Source of the DNA: Isochrysis galbana
Taxonomy: Eukaryota; Haptophyta; Isochrysidales; Isochrysidaceae
Length of the DNA stretch: 64,000 bases
Assembly: GCA_018136815.1 (NCBI GenBank)
Contig: CM030932.1
Span: 8,184,001 to 8,248,000, forward strand
Reading direction: 5' to 3'
The position numbers and the translations under genes are program-made. Under the pieces are notes generated by a model, which worked only from the letters and a program-made list of their open reading frames with translations, had not been told where the DNA came from and did no database searches. Shown one piece after another: positions 41,186 through 52,359 of this stretch (positions are counted from its first letter, which is position 1; the number at the start of each line of letters is the position of its first letter).

Positions 41186-42478
41186 CGGGCGCCCGGTTGC
41201 GCTAAAAAATTGGGCACTCCGGCCTATTCGGCCGAGTGACGTTAGCGTATTGTCGGAGATCGAAAGAGATAAAAAGTGAGTTACACCTGACTAAACTAAC
41301 GCAAGAGTACTAACCCATGGGCGCCGCAACACGTCACGAGGACTCGACGCATGCCGCCGTGGCTATTGCACGTCGCAGTCACATCGCCGCATGCCACGTC
41401 CCGTGCCGCACGTCGGGCCGGAGTGCCGCATGCGCGCGCGAGCGACGCGCGCTGCCGCTCCTGCCGTATGCTAGGCAACTGACGTGCGACGGCGTCGGGC
41501 CACTTACGCCGAGATCTCGACGCAGGGTTTCCTTCTGGCATAAGGCGAGATGTCGACGCATTATCATAGCAGTATCGCTTGTTGATTTCTTGTCCTACGA
41601 CACAAAATGTAGCATACAAAGGGGGGGTCGGCCCCCCTAACACACAACGAGTCTCATATCATATCTTCCCTGTTGCGCGCGCTGGTGCCGGTGCTGGCGC
41701 GCCGTACGCGCATGCACAATGGAGCGCTAGCCCAGCACTGTGGCGACACTTGCCCACCACGAGGTGTGAGGTGTTCACCTGAGTGTTCACATGAAAATCA
41801 AATGTTCGCGCTATCAGGTGGCAACACTTGGGGAAGGCAGGTGTTCAAAGGTCTTGAACACTTGGCACTTGGCGAGACGGGTTTTCACGGAAACCCCCGG
41901 GTGAACACCACACACCGCAGCACTTGCGAACGTTCACGGCCTCAACTCCAACCCCCGTAAAATAGCGAGTACGAGAAACTTAGTTGCGCTTGGGTCTTGG
42001 GTAGCTTTTATATTTTACATGTAGCTCATTGGTATTACGCTTGCTATTCTTGTTAGTTGCCCCCTTCCAAGAGCAATACTTCACACACCCTCATCCGGCG
42101 AGTAAGCGCTCCTTGTCCTAGCTGCATGCACCCTTTCACCTTTTTCTTGCATTCGCGCTCACTTCCGAATCAATTTCAGCGCACTACCTACGCTACCTAC
42201 CACATGCATCGAGCTGTTTGAAGCTGTTTCACCTTGAATCCCTTGGAGGCCATCTTTCGATCATTGCGCGTGATTTGCTCCTGTTGGTCGCCGCGCGACC
42301 TGGGCCTAGCGACACAAAAGACGTTTGACAAAAGCAACTGACATCTTTGCACGAGAGGATGGCGTTACATGTTGACATTTACCGCCGTCCCTTTTTCCCA
42401 AGCGGACCCTGAGACGTGAGATGGTGACATGTGCCTCTGTCGCTAATTCCAAAACGGTCCGTGAGATATTGCCGTTCA
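41186..42478. other. Intergenic with a GTGTTCACC cluster
   Basis: 41763-41920 carries GGTGTGAGGTGTTCACC at the left and its near-perfect inverted form at the right, with further GTTCAC motifs between. It may be a very small inverted-repeat element; no clear target duplication was found. The rest shows nothing. Confidence 0.4.
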
Positions 42479-45095
42479 TCACACAGTGAACGCCCATGCC
42501 ACCATTGCACTAGGAGATTCTAAGTTGAATGCATAGCTGATCCTTGCTTGCGACGAGGATGATCGCTGCGGCTTTCGGTGCCCTCGGGCAATTGCGCTCT
42601 CATCCCCGCGGGGTCTCAATTCGGCCTCTTCATTGTCATGCCTGCTTTGTTTCCCTCGGTAATGGATCACATGTTCGGAGGCACGATCACTAGCAAACCC
42701 ACCGTTGGTGATGGCCCTTGGCACGGAGTGTGAGAGCCAGGGTGGAAAGACAATGAGGTCGCCCTCTGAAGGGGAGTAAGAGCGCTGCGTCGTGAAAGGC
42801 GCAAGTGGTCGCTCGCCCGGGAGCCAATGACCAATTGAGTGGAGACGATCGCTACGACGTCGAGCACTTCGGATTTCTCGCGGATCTCTCGTATCGTCCT
42901 TTGGCGCCCTTGGCGTGCGTGCCACTTTGCGCGATGTGAGCGACTCCTCAACGATTCCATCGAGATGGCGCCAAGGGGTGCCGCGTGGATCGTCAAAGAC
43001 AATCGGCTGAGCGCCATCCGGCACTTCTGCATAGAAGACGCCAGAGCAAAGATTTCCCTCGTGATTGTGTCGGGCATGCGAGGCATTTGGTTGCAGTACC
43101 GTCGCCCATAATGAGAGGCGCGCCTCGTTCAGCACTGCCACGAGATCCGGGGCGGAGTCATGTGCCGAACGAGCACGTGCCATGGCATGGGCGAGACGTG
43201 GATTGGATAAGATATGCGAGGCGCAAGCTTGTCGGGCGATGCCCTTGAGCTGCTGCACATCAGCGTTCCGGTCGAGAATGTCTTGATTGCGCATCTACGT
43301 TAGAGAGCGACACAAAACAACAAGTAACGCGACTCTTCTGGGAAGCGAACCACTGCATTTGTTTCGCAGGGCACAACTACAGGCGCGGATGGAGTTCATC
43401 TTTGCATTCCACCACTCTCCTAAATTTGAGGGGCGTTCGCACCTGTGCTCCAAAGAAGGCTCCATTGTCAAGAACGCTTCGATTCCCTGCCGCTCGTTTG
43501 TGCATCGACAGAGCAAAGAGCGCAAGACGTTTTCGCAGGGATTCATCCTCCACTCGCATAAGCGCAATGCGTGTGCCAAAGAGGGGACCCAAGCGCAAAG
43601 ACCACTCAAATGACCTTATTGTAGCACCAGCTTTCGTATCATCGTAAAGTTCTGTCGAGATGATTCCAACCTCGCTCATAGGTCGTGCAATCGTGACCAA
43701 AGCGGCGTTGTACACGTGGATGAAGTTCTTGAAAAGGTAACGCAGACGCCCTGGTATAGCCCAAGGGAGGCTGCCACACATGTTCCCAAAAGCCGTGCCC
43801 AGCCACGCGTTTCCTTGATTCGTTCCGGCCATTCTTCCGATCTCTGATTCGAATGTACCTGACAGCATTGAGGGGGGAGCCTTTGAGCTGCTGTGTACCT
43901 CATTGTGACCCGCCCGGGATCACTTAGCAAGAGCGAGGTCCGACGAGCCGCATTGCCCACAGAGATGGGGAACGTGACATCGCGATACACCTGGAAGAAG
44001 AGCGCTCTCTCGTGCTTCACCATCAATATGAAATAGTATTTGGCCTTTCGCTTGGCTGTCCGCGGCACTAGTTGGGGGTACATGAGCAACGCCGACTGGC
44101 TCAATGATCTGAAACTGAGCGGTTACAGCTGGCGAGGAGGCAATGCGAATGAGTACTTCTGATGCAAGGGCGGCGTGTGCCTTTGAAGTGTCGCGCAATG
44201 AATTGCAAACAAAAGGAAGTGTGTCTTGTGGAGACTCCTCCGGAGGAGCCGCTGTCTTTGAGGCAGTCTCATCCCGCAAAATCGGCGGCCGTGCGCCCGG
44301 CTCCGTAGATAGTAGAGAAGCAATCTCGCTGAGATCTTCACGCAAGTCTTCATCAGCAAGATGCAGCCAATGCGAAATTGTTTCGCGAATAGACCCGAGC
44401 AAGCTCGGCCACGTTTGTGCTGCAATCGAAAGAATAGCACAAATCTCCCCGGCAAAGAGGTGGCCCGGTACTCCCACTGCGAGGGCGAGATGGGCCCGCG
44501 CAACCAGCTCCCAGGAGGTGGGAGATGAATCAGTGCGCAAGAGCTCCAATGCAGCATCTAGCGCTTGGTATAGGGCAATGATTTGCACGCCGAATGGTTC
44601 CTCATACTCAGCCCTTCGCGCAGTATGATTGCTCTTTTCACGTGGCGCAGAGCCCACTCTCAGGCCCCGCTCAGGCAGTGGATCAACCATGGTCGCCCCC
44701 TGGGGCGACATGCATGGCCTACCGTCCGCACGGCGCCATGTTCCAGCCGCATCCCGCCAGGTGGCTCGTAGCTCGCCCACTTGCAGGCCGAGATGGTCCA
44801 GCTGACGCTGTTTAACCGCCTCCCCGAGGCAAACAGGTAAGGACTCATGCGCCTCCACTCCACGCAGCGCTAGATGTAGCGACTCTGGTAGCGCCAGCAG
44901 CAGCCTCTGCCACAACTTCTGTGCATACCACTCAGCCTGGTGCTGCGAGGCGCTCCGTCGTGCCCACTCTGCAGCGTCGCGTGCACCATCTGCACGTCGT
45001 GTGAGCAGGACTGCCGGCCGCGCCTCCCACCGTGCACACAGCAGGCCAGCGCACAGGCCGATGAATAGCCCGAGCAGGCTCGAATGCCTCAGCAT
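42479..45095 (-). CDS. Membrane-anchored 2-oxoglutarate/Fe(II) oxygenase, three exons
   Basis: Exons 45095-43991, 43858-43443 and 43294-42479; phases fit exactly (the first junction rebuilds a glycine codon), giving 778 residues. The frame extends to 45176, but M at 45095 opens MLRHSSLLGLFIGLCAGLLC, a signal anchor typical of ER/Golgi type II proteins. The long middle part (about 25-500) is helical with no recognised domain. The C-terminus has HARHNHEGNLCSGVFY (H583, H585), VFDDPRG, GDLIVFPPWLSHSV (H696) and RISYAFN, the core of the 2OG-FeII_Oxy_5 family. These enzymes hydroxylate proteins or small molecules using 2-oxoglutarate and O2; the substrate is unknown. Two basic, probably disordered insertions interrupt the fold. 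The oxygenase is clear; linkage to the N-terminal exons rests on splice phase. Confidence 0.65.
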
Positions 45096-45176
45096 TAGAG
45101 TGAGTGGGTGGGATGGGCGCGGTGGGGCGATGCCGCCGTCTACGGTGCAAGTTCCGAGCAGGCCTTTGGCCTGCAC

Positions 45177-46402
45177 TGGCCCCGCGGGCCACTCTCACGG
45201 GACAAGCGTGCCGCACCACGGCCAGCGGCGCACGAGTGTGCGTGAACCGGCCGCACACGCGCCGAGACGAGCGCTACGCCGACGGGGAGGGCGAGGGCTC
45301 GGCTCTCGCGGCGCGGGGTGGGGAGGGGGTGGGGTAGGGAGGGCGCAGATGGCGGAGGGGAAGAAAGGGGAGGCGAGGAGGAAGCGCCTGCTTCATTCAC
45401 AGTTGGAGCGGCACAGTATTGAATGGACTCGACCACTTCGTTTAGGGGAAAAGGTTGTCCCCCATCATCATTCGGAGTCTCGGTGGCTGCCGAGCGCGCC
45501 CACCACACACACTCCCATTACCACACTCACCGACTACGACAACGCGCATCCACTGACACCCGCTACAAGTTCACAGGCATCAAAGCGGGCCCGCCTGCAG
45601 CCTTCTCCCGCCTTTACCGGGACCTCGCGCGCGCACGGTCTCACGGACATGCACCGCACCGGCACCAAAGTTGCCCCTGATACCCATCCACGACGCTCGC
45701 CTCGCCTCTCGACCCCATGGTATCGCTCCGACGCGTTACCGCACGAAGCCCTTGCCGCATCGCCCTTTGTTCGCTGCCGCTCTGAGGCCCTCATTCGGAT
45801 GCCGACATCGCTCCGCTACTAGCTCGGGAATTGTATTGACTCGTTGACTCAGGGTATAGACTCGGGAACTTGGGGGGACTCGCGTGGGAACACGGTGGGA
45901 CTCGACGAAGTTGCTACAAAATCACTCACAAGAAACCAAAAACCAAAGTCCTTGGGCTCAGAAAATTAACGTAAACACTCCGGAATCATACGATAAACAA
46001 ACCCTTCCCGCGCGGCGAAGGCGGCTTGCCTTCATTTGGTCTCCTTTCCCTTCCAGTCTCACCCTACCATGAGCCCCCCCGCGAGCACCCCGAAGAAGAG
46101 GCCCAGGAGCACCACGTACGCGACGAGAACAGCATCGCCTTGGCTCGGCATGAGGGCGCGCCCCGAGAGGGTCTCCTTCGACAACGCCTGTGCCATCCAC
46201 AACGCCTGGGGAGCCTACTCGCCGGGGGATGGGGTAGAGGGGCTGTGGATGGGAAGGGGGGGGGGGTGCCTCTCTCTCTCCGCGCGCCCGCCCCCAAAAA
46301 TATCTGACGAGCAAGGTTGCTCTCCGGTGGGGGCGTCTCGTCCGCTCTTTCGCGGAGACACGCCCTTCAAGAGGTGTTTCCCTGTTTACTCATTATTACC
46401 TT
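45177..46402. other. Intergenic, nothing firm
   Basis: Upstream region of the oxygenase, divergent from nothing recognised. 45350-45830 has open frames of biased composition. A G run lies at 46256-46265. Confidence 0.4.
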
Positions 46403-46528
46403 GTATGAGTGAGTGCGAGGGTGGAGAGGCTACCCATGGTTGAATTAGTAGCAGCCATAATATTGAGTGGCTGGCTCCGCGCGAGGGGGGGGTGTGCAAG
46501 TGACCGCGCCCCTTTAAAATATTCTCAC
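46403..46528 (-). repeat. Repeat family D, inverted copy
   Basis: Reverse complement of 40541-40648 with about 18 extra bases. The neighbouring family E piece at 46661-46718 is, by contrast, in the same orientation as its partner at 40373-40429. Confidence 0.8.
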
Positions 46529-46660
46529 AGGGTCACCGACGCCCTTATAAAACTCAGAGCCCTAGGTCGTCCAGTACACTTGGGTGGAGCGAAAGCAGAA
46601 GCATTTTTCTGGATCAGTCGCGAAAACACTTCACTCAACCGAATCATTTACAATTCATAG

Positions 46661-46718
46661 TACGGACTCCGTGGAAACACCAACACAGCTGGCCCTCCGC
46701 TTCATCTTCGGCAAAGTT
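46661..46718 (+). repeat. Repeat family E, copy 2
   Basis: GGAAACACCAACACAGCTGG and CTCCGCTTCATCTTCG match 40373-40429 with few changes and would translate to the same S-V-E-T-P-T-Q-L-A-L-R-F-I-F. Confidence 0.8.
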
Positions 46719-47198
46719 ACCAAACGAAGGCATACGACCTCGGGCGGGAATCACATTCCAGGAGCACTCCGGAGTCGAGGGGGCGGAGGGAGAGGTGGGG
46801 TCGACAAAGAGGGAGAGCAGGGGCGCGGGGACAGGGCGCAGGGGCAGGAGGGGTACCTGTGACGCGGCCGAGACTGGGGCCGCCCCCGCGCCTTCACCCT
46901 CCCTCGCCCTCCCACCCCTAGGATTGGGACTCCCTCGTGGTGGCCCCGCATCGCGTATTTGGAAACGAGGGGTACCAAATGAAGGCAAACGACCTGAAGG
47001 CTGAAGTCGCCATCGCTTGTCATGCGCGAAGATATACGGAAAGAGAGCGCAAAACTACGCAAACGAAGGGTTCGAACTATCGTTAAAGTGAAACTCGTCC
47101 GCTGAAGCCAACGCGGAGGGTCGAGGAGAGATCCAAACTCCCGTGGGGGAAGAAGACCCCCCACGAGATATCTTGGGACCGGAGAATGTTTTGGGGCG
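46719..47198. other. Intergenic, nothing firm
   Basis: GAAGGCA-ACGACCT-like phrases recur at 46725 and 46980, possibly remains of a transposon end. No gene recognised. Confidence 0.35.
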
Positions 47199-47444
47199 AT
47201 GCGCCTGCTTTCGATGGACTGCTCCGCATCAGGGTGCGAGCATTCTTGGTCTGTTGAAGGTTGGATCCACTCAAAGAAGCGCAATAGACTCGGCCAAAGG
47301 ACGGTGGAAAGGCTTGTGCGAGCTCACACAAATCTCTTGATGGAATCCCAGCTTGCTGAGTGGGAGAGCAAGGTGCTGCCTTGGGAGTTGGAGATGATTC
47401 CTGATGAGCCGGAGGACTCTGACGAGAGCGATGACGAGGCCTGA
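47199..47444 (+). mobile_element. hAT transposase C-terminal remnant
   Basis: 81-codon frame with CEHSWSVEGWIHSKKRNRLG followed by QRTVERLVRAHTNLLMES, the pattern of the hAT C-terminal dimerisation region (CER-x-WS...IHSK-x-RNRL...RVEKLV-x-IH-x-NL). An acidic tail (PDEPEDSDESDDEA) ends it. The catalytic RNase H-like core and BED finger are absent upstream, so this is a scrap, unless earlier exons were missed. Confidence 0.7.
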
Positions 47445-48332
47445 GTGTGGAGTGTGGAGGTGGAGGCGAGGGCGCAAGAAGCATAAAAGTAGTTTTATGA
47501 TTTTCTAAGTCTAAGTAGTATCGTTTGCACAGGCAAAGGGCGCACAGGGAATACACGGGACACGGGGATAGGCGATAGGGATAGGGAGGGGAGTGAGTTT
47601 TGTTTTTGAGGCTTCGCACAGGGAGGGGAGTTTTGTTTTTGAGGCTTGCGAGCTGATATGAGTACTGATATCGGTGCGAGCTCCAAATCCATGAGAGCTC
47701 GCAAGCTGACGAGACATCTTTGCCCGCTCGCCCTCACCACTGCCCGTCATCCATCCTCCCGCCATTGAGGTGGACCAGCCCCTCCAACCCGCCAATTTCC
47801 AAAACACCGTGCCTTCCGCCGCCTACCTTCCGGTTCCCTCCGTCCCGTCCGTAACCTCCAATCCGTCAGGTTTATTTTAAGACACATGCACATGCCGCTC
47901 TACCAGCAACTTCGCAGAGAAGATCTGGTCGACGCGGAATGGAAACCGTGGCTAGAAGAGCCTAGAGAACGTGCTCTCCCGATTCGTCCGGCTCGACTGC
48001 TGAGGAAGATACGCAATCGGTGGCGTGTTTGGGCGGCCACCGTTTCAATTCCTGGAGCCCTCTCGTTTGCCTGGCTTCCGGTGCCCGACACCCTAGCCCA
48101 AGCACTTGACGCGGAGCTCGCGCTCCCGCATGCCGCATCGCATGGCGAAGCTATGCCCCTCGCGGTGCGCCATGCCTCCGCTCTTGGAGACGTGCGCCGT
48201 CGTCGCACCACTTGCCACTTGCGTATGTACTCCCTCACCCCGACGGGCTGGCAGACGCATGCCTTGCTTATTTAAGAGGCCAGTGCGAGGTGCGAAACTT
48301 TGAGTCTCCATTGGACGAGAGCGTGAGCGAGA
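47445..48332. other. Intergenic with one unassigned frame
   Basis: 47597-47645 has a short tandem repeat of TTTTGTTTTTGAGGCTT. The frame 47886-48275 (MHMPLYQQLRREDLVDAEW..., 129 residues) is open but resembles nothing known to me. It could be an upstream exon or chance. Confidence 0.35.
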
Positions 48333-49806
48333 GTGCGCCGTAGTCGTGGGGAGGACGAGGAGGTCCCCTTCTTCCACATGGGGCGCGATGGCCTCGCAAC
48401 GCGCCGCAACTGGGCGGCCATTAGGGCAGAGGTGCTCTCTGAGAAGCAGTCGGGCTGGGCCTCGCTCGAAGGCAACCAGGTCTACCTTGACCTTGTGATC
48501 GGCGGCAAGCGTGATCAGACAATGAGGCTCGTCTTTGCTCTCTTCCTCGATGAGGTGCCACTCGCCGCGGCCAACTTCCACGCCCTCTGCTCACACAAGT
48601 ACGGCGGACTCGGCGAGGGCGGTCAGCCCCTCACGTACAAGCGCTCCCGCTTTCACCGCATCGTGCGTGGCAGCTTCCTGCAAGGGGGGCAGCTTGCAGG
48701 ACTTGGTAAACGCCCCTGCTCACGAGGGCCTTCCTGCACGTTCGAAATCTGACCGCATGGACGGGGGGCGGGTGCCATGCCCATTCCCGCTGAGGTGATG
48801 TGGATCGCACCTATCTGGAGCCCGCTTGCAACCGCAGGGAGCGGCGGTGACTCCATTTATGGGAGCGCTGGCTTCGAGGATGAGCCATTCGGTCTGCGCA
48901 TGTGCCACAATGTACCTGGCATCCTAAGCATGGCCAATCGAGGCCCCGGTACGTGGTGCTCTTTGTGCTGAGCTGTGTGGATGGGGTCATGCTTTTTTGT
49001 CAATGACTGCCGTAGGCTGGCGAGGCTATCTGCCAGCCTTATAGGCTCTCACTTTGCAGTACCGCGCCAATTCACGCAGATACAAACCGTTCACAGTTCA
49101 TCATTACGACGGGCGCCTGCCCTTTCCTCGACGGATCGCACGTCGTCATCGGGAGACTCGTGTCAGGAGCCGTTCACTTAGAGGTGCGCGCTGACCTCCT
49201 AATCGGGGCGTGAGGCGAGCACCATGTCACACGGGAGCGGTGTACTTGACTCGCCCACCTCGTTTCCCTGATCCATCAATGACAAAACCTTGCATACCGT
49301 TGACTATCCAATTCCCTACCCAACCATGCACTCCTCGCGTCAATGCATAGACTCTTGATGCTGTCCCTGTCAATTCTAATGGGCAGCCAGTATTGCCTAT
49401 CGAAGTTGTTGAGTGCGGTGCGTTGCGGGGTTGGCAACGCCCCCCTGTGCCTCTTCCTGAAGAGCACAGCTCGATGAAGCTCGATCCTGATGCTGTGCGG
49501 CAAGAGGCGGAGGCGCAACGCAATGCAGTGGCTGCAGCGGTAAGTGCTGCGCTGACAGGGAAGAGGAAGAATTGCATTCGAGATCAAGATGCGACGAGCT
49601 ATGAGGCCACGTCTTGCGACGCGAGTCTGACGAACGCGGGGAGCGCTCCGGGAGTGCGGAGTGCCGCTTTGATGAGTGGTCACTTATCGTCCTCGGCCCC
49701 TGAGGCCAAACGACAAGCGATGATATCGGGTGCGATGGATCCTTTGGCTAGCTTGATCGAGAGTGGAGACGACGGTGAAAGCGATGGCGAGACGGACGAC
49801 GCTTAG
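48333..49806 (+). CDS. Cyclophilin-type peptidyl-prolyl isomerase, four exons
   Basis: Exons 48333-48705, 48838-48948, 49080-49183 and 49351-49806; all junction phases agree and give about 347 residues. The cyclophilin domain runs from VYLDLVIGG through RSRFHRIVRGSFLQGGQ (catalytic R109, with F115 and Q117), SGGDSIYG, VPGILSMANRGPDTNRSQFIIT, ACPFLDGSHVVIGRLVSG and PIEVVECGAL. It catalyses cis-trans isomerisation of Xaa-Pro bonds. The cyclosporin-contacting Trp of human CypA is Phe here (CPFLDG), which usually lowers drug affinity. A 45-residue N-terminal extension and a 130-residue C-terminal extension with acidic ESGDDGESDGETDDA end suggest a nuclear, spliceosome-type cyclophilin, as inference. 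M16 is an alternative start. Confidence 0.88.
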
Positions 49807-51225
49807 TCTGTCCTACGTAGTGAGTCGTAGAGTCCTTCACGGCGCAAGTGTTCTCGTGAAAGCTTTTGCAAGCGGCAGTTAGGTCTCATCATCAGAGATA
49901 ATAGGACACTTTCTGAGTGGCAGCGCGGCAGCAAGCGAGCACAGTGCTGTACCGCAGAAGTGCATGCTTCACATAGTGAGCACACGGTTCAAGTCCGGTC
50001 ATTCACGCATTTCAAAGACCANNNNNNNNNNNNNNNNNNNNNNNNNNNNNNNNNNNNNNNNNNNNNNNNNNNNNNNNNNNNNNNNNNNNNNNNNNNNNNN
50101 NNNNNNNNNNNNNNNNNNNNNTTAGACCAAAAGCGTTCAATTATCCCCATCCCTGCTGACACCTTTCATTGTCACCTGGAGGTTACTTGAGTCAACTTGA
50201 CACTTCACATGTTGAAACACACACGTGGTCTGACTCCATTCACTCGATTTGGGGCAGGGTGGATATATCGTTGAAATCACGATATCTCATGATATCCCAT
50301 GTTGGTTTTCCCCTCCAAAGAAAATTGATCGACTTCCTTTGAAAGCGATCGTTTCTTTTTGTTTTTGTCGTCAAGAGCCTGGTGCGCGCTTTCAGAACTG
50401 CCCCATCTCCCTCCGCGCTCGCCACTTCTCCCGCTCATTCTGACACCCCGCGCGATTTCGACACTGCCGCCCCACCCGCACGGCCCCCCGCCGCTCATCG
50501 ACGCCACTTCCTCTCCACCTTCTTCTCCCTCCCCTCCGCCGCCGCGCTTCCTCTCTCTCTCTCTCCACTGTGCGCTCTCCGGCCTCTCTGCTCTTCCCAC
50601 CCGCCTCCCTCGCCTCGCGTCGTTCTCTTCCAACAACAGTGTCCGTCTCGGTCACCAGGTTACAGAACCCCCGTCTTGTTCTGCCCCCTCACCTCTCTTG
50701 TGGCATCACCACACCTCATTCGTGCGCGCGCGCCCGCCGCCGGTGAGGGCCAACCCGCTACACCAGCCCGCTCCTTTTTTTCTACGGGGAGGTTGGCGGC
50801 CCCCCCTACCTCTCCCTCCCTCGCTCGCCTCGCTGGCCTTGGGTGCCGCCCGGAGGCCCCTGTCTGCCTGGCGACCAGGGATGGGGGGGGAGTCAGTAAA
50901 AAAAAAAACTTCTTAATATCCACGCCGCGCGCGCGACTATGCACTCTAACACATGCAGCCTCTCCCGCCGCTCTCATCCCCGCTCCACCTGCCTTGCGGC
51001 CCGTCCCTCGTGCGCTACCTAGGGGCTGGGTGAATGGGGTTTCCTGCAGCAGATGGTGTGCACCGATCCCCGATAGGTTTTTCCTCCCCTTCCTCCTGTA
51101 CCATCGGGCTACCGGTTTCTATGTTGTTTTCTTTTTATAGACCTATGAGATGGGCGGAGTGTTTCCGTGCTTACGGGGGTCGAGGCAGGGCGGGTGAGTG
51201 AAGCGTCGTGCCGGCCTATGCGCGG
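49807..51225. other. Intergenic: gap, LINE-related pieces and CT-rich DNA
   Basis: Contains the gap at 50022-50121. 50380-50700 is a CT/CG-rich tract. 50795-50905 (inverted copy at 61780-61865) and 50990-51080 (inverted copy at 58177-58265) are dispersed repeats tied to the LINE family. No host gene seen. Confidence 0.55.
50022..50121. other. Assembly gap, 100 N
   Basis: Exactly 100 N; true length unknown. Confidence 0.98.
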
Positions 51226-51895
51226 CTACGCTAGCTTTTCCGTTAGTTGGAGTGCATTGGCTATTGCGGCCAGGTTACCGCCTAACATCAGTGTGCCTTT
51301 ATCGTTGAATGTAAAGACGGGCGCGCAAAGCTCGCGCGGGGACTTGAGCTTCGGTTTTCTCCCTTGTGAGGCTATGCTAGTGCGTGCGGTCGAGGGCTTG
51401 TCCGGGGGGGTGAGTTCTCTGGCGAGGGCCGTAAATCTGCTAAGGGTTTTCTCGATGACCGGCACGTGATGGAAAGTGTAGTTGTCAAATTCTACTTTGT
51501 AAAAGTCACCTATTATGTACCTCCACGCTATGATGTAGAGCTCGGTGGGCGGACGCGGCCGCTTCGTCAGCGGCTGCTCCATGGGCACTGGGGGGGCGCC
51601 CTCGGTGGGGGGCCCGAAGGAGAGGGGAGTCGCGTCGGCGCGCTCCATCGCGTCCAAGTATAAACTTAGTTGGGGGGGGGGGGAGTCAGTACGAGAGCAG
51701 GCCCATGCGGGCCTGGGAGTGCGGCTCGCGGCCCGCGCCCACGAAGGGTCTGGGTCAGATTGTTGAATGCCCAGCCCTTGCCAGAAGGCAGGGGCTGAGG
51801 TTGATTGTACGGGCCAACCCCGGGGGGTGTCCGCGATGGAGAGGGGGGGCCGCGAGGCCCCCATTGACCCCCACTTATAAAAGTAGGTTGACTAA
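51226..51895 (-). mobile_element. Internally deleted LINE: 5' UTR, ORF1 start fused to ORF2 end
   Basis: Read on the minus strand. 51895-51690 matches a LINE 5' region also found inverted at 61555-61760. At 51648 an ATG opens M-E-R-A-D-A-T-P, like the ORF1 starts at 9412, 35991 and 62698. After about 35 codons the frame passes into PTELYIIAWRYIIGDFY and the RKPK-containing tail, which is the ORF2 C-terminus seen at 1360-2094. Endonuclease and polymerase are gone, but the reading frame is continuous across the join. This looks like a non-autonomous deletion derivative. Confidence 0.7.
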
Positions 51896-52040
51896 ACTTA
51901 TACTTATGTTCAATAGCAAGAGGGGGGGGCCTCCCCTCTTTCCCAATACCAAGGGGGGGGGGGCTCCCCTCTCTCCCGCTCCACTTCTACCCAAATATGC
52001 AGAAAACATGCGAAAATGTGTCGACATATGCAGATGCAGA
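51896..52040. other. Spacer with G runs before the palindromic element
   Basis: Two G-rich phrases (AGGGGGGGGCCTCCCCTCTT-like) lie at 51920-51980. The last four bases, CAGA (52037-52040), may be a target duplication of the next element. Confidence 0.5.
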
Positions 52041-52359
52041 TGTTACCCCCCAGGAGCCAACGCCCCCCGATAGCTATCGGGGGCCCCCGATAGCTATCGG
52101 GGGGAAATTTTTTCCCGATCGCCAACAGCCCCCCCGAGAGCTACCGGGGGACCGAGAAAATCCCCCGAGAGCTATCGGGGGATAGCTCCTGGGGGGTGCC
52201 GTAAGCGGACCCCCCGATAGCTATCGGGGGAAGAGGAAATCCCCCGATAGCAAACGGGGGGTTCCTCCTCTCTTTGGCTCGCTCTCCTTCTCTCTCTCTT
52301 CCCCCCTCCTATCCTCTGTTCTCCTTTCTCCTCTTTTCTCCATTCTCTTTCTCCCCCGT

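Noticed and set aside
48093-48581. Minus-strand frame overlapping cyclophilin exon 1, ending in a GDLLVLPTTTAHSR-like phrase
   Set aside because: It is antisense to a confidently spliced gene; the faint 2OG-like look is not supported by other motifs.
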